Shown here piece after piece: positions 15,888 through 18,635 of a DNA stretch of 18,635 nucleotides (the stretch's first letter is position 1; every line of letters begins with the position of its first letter). The translations under genes were made by a program, and so were the position numbers. The notes below the pieces were generated by a model. That model saw only the letters and a program-made list of their open reading frames with translations. It was not told the origin of the DNA and made no database searches. Source of the stretch: an uncultured Clostridia bacterium (GTDB lineage Bacteria > Bacillota > Clostridia > TANB77 > CAG-508). Location: NCBI GenBank assembly GCA_934130435.1, contig CAKOYB010000016.1:1-18635 (forward strand), written 5' to 3'.

Positions 15888-16190
15888 TTAATCTTCTTTT
15901 GTATTATATCCAGCTATATTATTAGCTTGATTTTGGTTTTCATTTTGATTTGCTATTTCATTTGAATTTTGTTTGTTTTTCTTTCCAAATGTAACTTCTT
16001 GAAATAGGAAATCATGTACTTTTTGCCATGTAACTTCTTGAAATAAAAATTCATTTAATTCATCTTCAATTTTTTGTTGTTTTGGTGTTAACTCTATATT
16101 AACTTCTTGTAGCCAAAAAGCCTTAAAACTATTCCAAAATCCTCTTTTTACTGGTAATGTTGTTTCAACTGGTTTAAACATATCGCTCAT
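15888..16190 (-). CDS. 100-residue protein with repeated FLFQEV motifs
   Basis: The ATG at 16190 follows GAGGAG. The protein has no signal peptide. Residues 1-25 (VETTLPVKRGFWNSFKAFW) lead into three similar segments ending WLQEV, FLFQEV and FLFQEV, spaced 22 and 13 residues apart. An Asn/Gln-rich tail ends in YNTKED. The last two motifs are also DNA repeats: an 18-base stretch (15989-16006 and 16028-16045) is identical, so the repeat arose by recent duplication or is under tight codon constraint. It has its own promoter and terminator. I do not know a function for this family; amphipathic helices that bind a partner or membrane are likely. Confidence 0.75.
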   Translation of the reverse strand: MSDMFKPVETTLPVKRGFWNSFKAFWLQEVNIELTPKQQKIEDELNEFLFQEVTWQKVHDFLFQEVTFGKKNKQNSNEIANQNENQNQANNIAGYNTKED

Positions 16191-16231
16191 TTATTTCTCC
16201 TCCTCATTAGTGTAATCAATAACCTAATATA

Positions 16232-16260
16232 TTTATACTACAACTTACCTCCTTTTTCAA
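16232..16260 (-). promoter_or_regulatory. Promoter of the 100-residue protein gene
   Basis: -35 TTGAAA (16255-16260), 17-base spacer, -10 TATAAA (16232-16237) on the minus strand, about 40 bases before the start codon. Confidence 0.55.
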
Positions 16261-16286
16261 TAGTTTTAATGTTAAATATTAATTAC

Positions 16287-16314
16287 AGTAATGTTACAAT
16301 TATGTGACATTACT
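16287..16314. promoter_or_regulatory. Palindrome, possible operator
   Basis: Arms of 12 bases AGTAATGTTACA/TGTGACATTACT with one mismatch around ATTA. It lies about 27 bases upstream of the -35 of the 100-residue protein gene and after the prepilin-like gene. There is no T run, so a terminator is less likely than a protein-binding site. Confidence 0.4.
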
Positions 16315-16347
16315 AGTTTAGTAGTTTACTATTGATTATTTATAATT

Positions 16348-17022
16348 TTATCCTTGAAATGGTTCATCAGATAATAACGATTCATCAAAATTATTTACTC
16401 TATTATATATTCCTATATCATTTCTAGGTAAATCTGTCATCTCTGATTCATCTATGTCTTCAAAGTAAAACTTATTCTGTACATAAACAGCTATTTCTTG
16501 GTCTGACATTAGTGCTATACCAGTTTGAGAATAATGAACATTTTCAATAACTATATCATTTTCTTTATAATCTTTTTGGTCTGTTAATTTAACTGCTAAA
16601 GCTTTATCAAAATGGTAAACTTTACCATCTACTTTAATTTTAGTTTTAACATCAATTTCGTACTGCATATATTCTTCTGGTACGTTTATTATTTTATATA
16701 ATCCTTCTTCTTTTCTTGCATAATTCATCAATATTCCATTATCTATTTTAAAAACATAAGTATATCCATTTTCATCTTGGTCAGATAAATAATATCTTGC
16801 TTTTGAATCATTTTCAATTCCATTTGAATAGTCATTTAGTATATCTAGCTCATTTGTTTTAGCACTTTCGTATTTTTCTTTTGCAGTTTCTGCTTTCCCT
16901 AGAATATCATCTCCTGTTATTGCTCTTATGCTTATCACTGCTAATATCAAAAGTATTATTATTGTTATTATCAATGCAACTAATGTTATTCCTTTCTCAT
17001 TTTTGGTTAATTTTGTCTCCAT
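16348..17022 (-). CDS. Prepilin-like protein, cassette 1
   Basis: A type IV pilin-like (class III signal) protein of 224 residues. The basic leader METKLTKNEKG is followed by ITLVALIITIIILLILA, so prepilin peptidase should cut after Gly11. Position 5 after the cut is Ala, not the usual Glu, as is common in Clostridial KGITLVAL proteins. The helix continues as an amphipathic stretch (KAETAKEKYESAK), then a C-terminal domain rich in acidic residues and strands. The frame is open up to 17094, but the ATG at 17022 after GGAGG is the true start. The first 50 residues and the upstream leader nearly match cassette 2; the rest does not. No pilus assembly genes are in the window. Confidence 0.85.
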   Translation of the reverse strand: METKLTKNEKGITLVALIITIIILLILAVISIRAITGDDILGKAETAKEKYESAKTNELDILNDYSNGIENDSKARYYLSDQDENGYTYVFKIDNGILMNYARKEEGLYKIINVPEEYMQYEIDVKTKIKVDGKVYHFDKALAVKLTDQKDYKENDIVIENVHYSQTGIALMSDQEIAVYVQNKFYFEDIDESEMTDLPRNDIGIYNRVNNFDESLLSDEPFQG

Positions 17023-17054
17023 CTTTCTTCCTCCTTTATTTTTTTGCAACGCAA

Positions 17055-17082
17055 AAAGAGATGAACTTTTATCCATCTCTTT
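17055..17082 (-). terminator. Terminator-like hairpin in leader of cassette 1
   Basis: Arms AAAGAGATG/CATCTCTTT followed on the minus strand by TTGC, part of a TTTTT run. It is placed between the small leader ORF and the prepilin ribosome binding site, so it could act as an attenuator. The copy in cassette 2 keeps the stem with one G-U pair. Confidence 0.6.
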
Positions 17083-17097
17083 TAATATATCCAAAAT

Positions 17098-17120
17098 AAA
17101 GCAGTTTTATTTTCTGCTCT
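17098..17120 (-). terminator. First terminator-like hairpin in leader of cassette 1
   Basis: Arms AGAGCAG/CTGCTTT (with a G-U pair) around an A-rich loop, then ATTTT on the minus strand. Its 3' arm can also pair with a sequence near the start of the transcript, as in cassette 2. Confidence 0.45.
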
Positions 17121-17131
17121 TTTGTTATTTA

Positions 17132-17203
<72 letters not shown>

Positions 17204-17262
17204 TTGTAATTTCTCCTTTTATACTTTTCTTGCGTTGTCTTTTTCTTTAATTAACTGTTTTT

Positions 17263-17291
17263 ATTATTACATAAGAATATTTGATTTGCAA
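17263..17291 (-). promoter_or_regulatory. Promoter of prepilin cassette 1
   Basis: -35 TTGCAA (17286-17291), 17-base spacer, -10 AATAAT (17263-17268) preceded by TG one base upstream (extended -10). Cassette 2 keeps both boxes and the spacing although the spacer differs, which supports it. Confidence 0.5.
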
Positions 17292-17373
17292 GAGTTTTAC
17301 ACAAAATTTAATAATACAAATTATACCTTTGTCTAGCCTAACTTTTGTATATTTTTTAAACCTAATAACATAA

Positions 17374-17480
17374 ATCACCCAACCTATATATTATTTTCCA
17401 TGAATAAAAAAATTAATTGTTCGAGCTGCTTAGAACATTATATTTTTTTATGAAGAGAAAAAATATATAGGTTGGGTGAT
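17374..17480. repeat. 107-base hairpin with 19-base perfect arms
   Basis: Arms ATCACCCAACCTATATATT (17374-17392) and its exact reverse complement (17462-17480). The inside is also largely self-complementary up to a GTTC/GAAC pair around the tip GAGCTGCTTA. It lies between the two prepilin cassettes. The last 13 bases of the window repeat the start of the left arm, so another copy begins there. Confidence 0.85.
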
Positions 17481-17650
17481 GCCATCTTTCTATAATTTAT
17501 ATTAATAAATAAAAACTAATTGTTCGGGCTGCTTAGAACATTATATTTTTTATGAAAAGAAAAAATATATAGGTTGGGTGGGGTTCATACTTTCTATAAT
17601 TTAAAACTTGATAAATAGAAAAACTAATCTTTTGTGATGCTTAAAACTAT
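17399..17650. repeat. Three diverged tandem units of about 90-105 bases
   Basis: Units at roughly 17399-17486, 17487-17590 and 17591-17650 share TTCTATAATTT..., AAACTAATTGTTC..GCTGCTTAGAACATTATATTTTTTATGAA, and AAAAAATATATAGGTTGGGTG. The third is more diverged, partial, and runs into the stop codon of the cassette 2 gene. The first unit is the right half of the long hairpin, so the array arose by duplication of one arm. Confidence 0.75.
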
Positions 17651-18198
17651 TATTCTATATAACTTGAAATATCTATTGAGCTATCTAAATTAAAACTTGA
17701 TTGTATTTCGTATCTATCCTCAAACACTTCAAAATTATACACTACATTCTTATCTTTTGATATTCCCATTCTGGCTCCCATGTCATCAGAAAACTCTGCA
17801 TCAAAGAACTTACCTACTTCTATTGATAAATGTTTAATCATATCACTCTGGTCCCCAATATCTCTAATTGCTGTTCTTCCAATTCTATTACCATTGATAT
17901 ATGCGATTACTTCGTCATTAGGCATAATAATAAAGATTGCATTTAATTCATTATTTACATATGCCTTTGCAGCATCCTGTGTATTGCCGTCTAAATAATC
18001 AACATAATTTCTTAGTCTATCTTCTTCCACTTCTTTCGAATTTGTATACTTTTCTTTTCCTGCTTCTGCTTTTTCTAGAATATTATCTCCTGTTATTGCT
18101 CTTATGCTTACTACTGCTAATATCAAAAGTATTATTATTGTTATTATTAATGCAACTAATGTTATTCCTTTCTCGTTTTTTGTTAATCTTTTCTCCAT
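17650..18198 (-). CDS. Prepilin-like protein, cassette 2
   Basis: A protein of 182 residues with the class III signal MEKRLTKNEKG cut before ITLVALIITIIILLILA, again with Ala rather than Glu at mature position 5. After the shared helix and KAEAGKEKY stretch, the C-terminal domain is unrelated by eye to that of cassette 1: it has NAIFIIMPNDEVIAYINGNRIG and ends SIDISSYIE. The ATG at 18198 follows GGAGG; the frame extends 11 codons upstream without a better start. The leader is nearly identical to that of cassette 1. Probably a minor pilin or pseudopilin; assembly machinery is not in view. Confidence 0.85.
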   Translation of the reverse strand: MEKRLTKNEKGITLVALIITIIILLILAVVSIRAITGDNILEKAEAGKEKYTNSKEVEEDRLRNYVDYLDGNTQDAAKAYVNNELNAIFIIMPNDEVIAYINGNRIGRTAIRDIGDQSDMIKHLSIEVGKFFDAEFSDDMGARMGISKDKNVVYNFEVFEDRYEIQSSFNLDSSIDISSYIE

Positions 18199-18231
18199 CT
18201 TTCTTCCTCCTTTATTTTTTTTGCAACGCAA

Positions 18232-18259
18232 AAAGAGATGAACTTTTATCCATCCCTTT
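18232..18259 (-). terminator. Terminator-like hairpin in leader of cassette 2
   Basis: Arms AAAGGGATG and CATCTCTTT on the minus strand, with one G-U pair replacing the A-U of cassette 1, then TTGC. The stem is kept although the base changed. Confidence 0.6.
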
Positions 18260-18274
18260 TAATATATCCAAAAT

Positions 18275-18297
18275 AAAGCAGTTTTATTTTCTGCTTT
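18275..18297 (-). terminator. First terminator-like hairpin in leader of cassette 2
   Basis: Perfect arms AAAGCAG/CTGCTTT around an A-rich loop, then ATTTT on the minus strand. The 3' arm is also complementary over nine bases to 18410-18418 near the predicted transcription start. Confidence 0.5.
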
Positions 18298-18308
18298 ATT
18301 ATTATCTT

Positions 18309-18362
18309 TTAGATTACCGTGTGTGTGTGTGTTACAGCCTCAGTCGTTACAAGCTTTGTCAT
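18309..18362 (-). CDS. Leader peptide with Thr-His repeats, cassette 2
   Basis: An ORF of 17 codons, ribosome binding site AAAAGGAG, beginning MTKLVTTEAV, then two TH pairs and ending TVI. It is the shorter version of the ORF before cassette 1, with the (CA) tract at 18319-18332. The 18-base length difference keeps the same reading frame and the same stop position relative to the conserved downstream sequence. Confidence 0.55.
   Translation of the reverse strand: MTKLVTTEAVTHTHTVI
18319..18332. repeat. (GT)7 dinucleotide tract
   Basis: Seven GT units, the shorter counterpart of the (TG)15 tract in the leader of cassette 1. Confidence 0.9.
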
Positions 18363-18420
18363 TTGTAATTTCTCCTTTTATATTTTCTTGCGTTGTATTT
18401 TATCTAATTAACTGCTTTTA

Positions 18421-18449
18421 TTATTACATAAGCAAATTCAATTTGCAAG
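18421..18449 (-). promoter_or_regulatory. Promoter of prepilin cassette 2
   Basis: -35 TTGCAA (18444-18449), 17-base spacer, -10 AATAAT (18421-18426). Same boxes and spacing as in cassette 1. Confidence 0.5.
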
Positions 18450-18489
18450 AGTTTTACACAAAATTTAATAATACAAATTATACCTTTGT

Positions 18490-18608
18490 CTAGCCTAACT
18501 TTTGTATATTTTTTAAAAAGATTAAACTCTCCAAGGCATACGCGGGTATTCCCCCGCCTCAATGGGCTGTCGAGATTTAACTTTTTTAAAAATATACAAA
18601 ACGGCTAG
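18490..18608. repeat. 119-base hairpin with GC-rich core
   Basis: Outer arms CTAGCC...TTTTGTATATTTTTTAAAA and TTTTAAAAATATACAAAA..GGCTAG, then imperfect inner arms around ATTAAACTCTC and GAGATTTAAC, and a GC-rich core with a GCGGG/CCCGC hairpin (18542-18557). The right arm and core are absent from the equivalent place in cassette 1 (near 17360). It could be a small non-autonomous mobile element, a structured RNA or a terminator; I recognise no named family. Confidence 0.7.
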
Positions 18609-18635
18609 TTATAAATACTAATATAAATCACCCAA

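Noticed and set aside
15759..15900. T-box leader before tyrS
   Set aside because: No GGTGG-ACCGCG sequence is present, and the promoter lies only about 28 bases before the start codon.
17023..17094. Longer N-terminus for the cassette 1 prepilin
   Set aside because: The extension begins with TTG inside the hairpin region without a ribosome binding site, while the ATG at 17022 has GGAGG and a proper prepilin leader length.
17374..17650. CRISPR array
   Set aside because: Units are tandem and diverged with no unique spacers, and one contains a long inverted repeat.
17937..18368. Plus-strand hydrophobic frame opposite the cassette 2 gene
   Set aside because: It is the reverse shadow of the pilin helix codons, with no start signal.
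18519..18607. Known riboswitch or self-cleaving ribozyme in the GC-rich hairpin
   Set aside because: I compared it by eye with c-di-GMP, fluoride, hammerhead and twister cores and found no convincing match; left as an unnamed element.

Overview
The window is a piece of chromosome from a very AT-rich, spore-forming Firmicute, most likely a member of the Clostridia. This rests on the base composition, the strong AGGAGG-type ribosome binding sites, a T-box leader, and above all the gene order rlmN - PP2C phosphatase - PASTA kinase - rsgA - rpe, with spoVM back to back with rpmB. That is the Bacillus subtilis yloN-prpC-prkC-cpgA-rpe ... spoVM-rpmB neighbourhood, here with thiN absent and nth, a small Cys protein and a bactofilin-like membrane protein placed between rpe and spoVM.

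Left part (1-4167, mostly minus strand): a strong rRNA-type promoter and leader point out of the left edge. Next come ileS (type 2, eukaryote-like) with its own promoter and an AUC T-box leader, and a small membrane protein. Middle (4455-7321): rpmB on the plus strand faces a two-gene minus-strand unit (a 49-residue membrane protein plus spoVM, both missed by length-limited gene finders) across a shared bidirectional terminator. nth, a TTG-started 45-residue Cys protein and a secreted/membrane bactofilin-like protein follow on the plus strand. A second bidirectional terminator separates these from the minus-strand housekeeping cluster (7393-12747), in which an rRNA methyltransferase, a phosphatase/kinase pair, a ribosome-assembly GTPase and ribulose-phosphate epimerase are closely packed, with rsgA and rpe overlapping.

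Next on the minus strand are a tandem-OB-fold SSB-like protein, two small unknown proteins, tyrS, and a 100-residue protein with repeated F/W-L-Q-E-V motifs.

The right end (16348-18635) is the unusual part. It holds two prepilin-like genes with a nearly identical N-terminal segment and unrelated C-terminal domains. Each is preceded by a nearly identical leader of about 300 bases containing a promoter, a tiny ORF whose middle is a (CA)n dinucleotide tract coding for alternating Thr-His, and two terminator-like hairpins just before the pilin ribosome binding site. The dinucleotide tract has 15 units in one copy and 7 in the other, yet both small ORFs end in the same frame. Between the cassettes lies a tandem array of repeats forming a 107-base hairpin with perfect 19-base arms; the same sequence begins again at the right edge. 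A second hairpin of about 119 bases with a GC-rich core sits in one cassette and is missing from the matching place in the other. I read this as an expanding array of pilin cassettes with a length-variable, possibly phase-variable, attenuation leader. The structure is directly visible; the function is inference.
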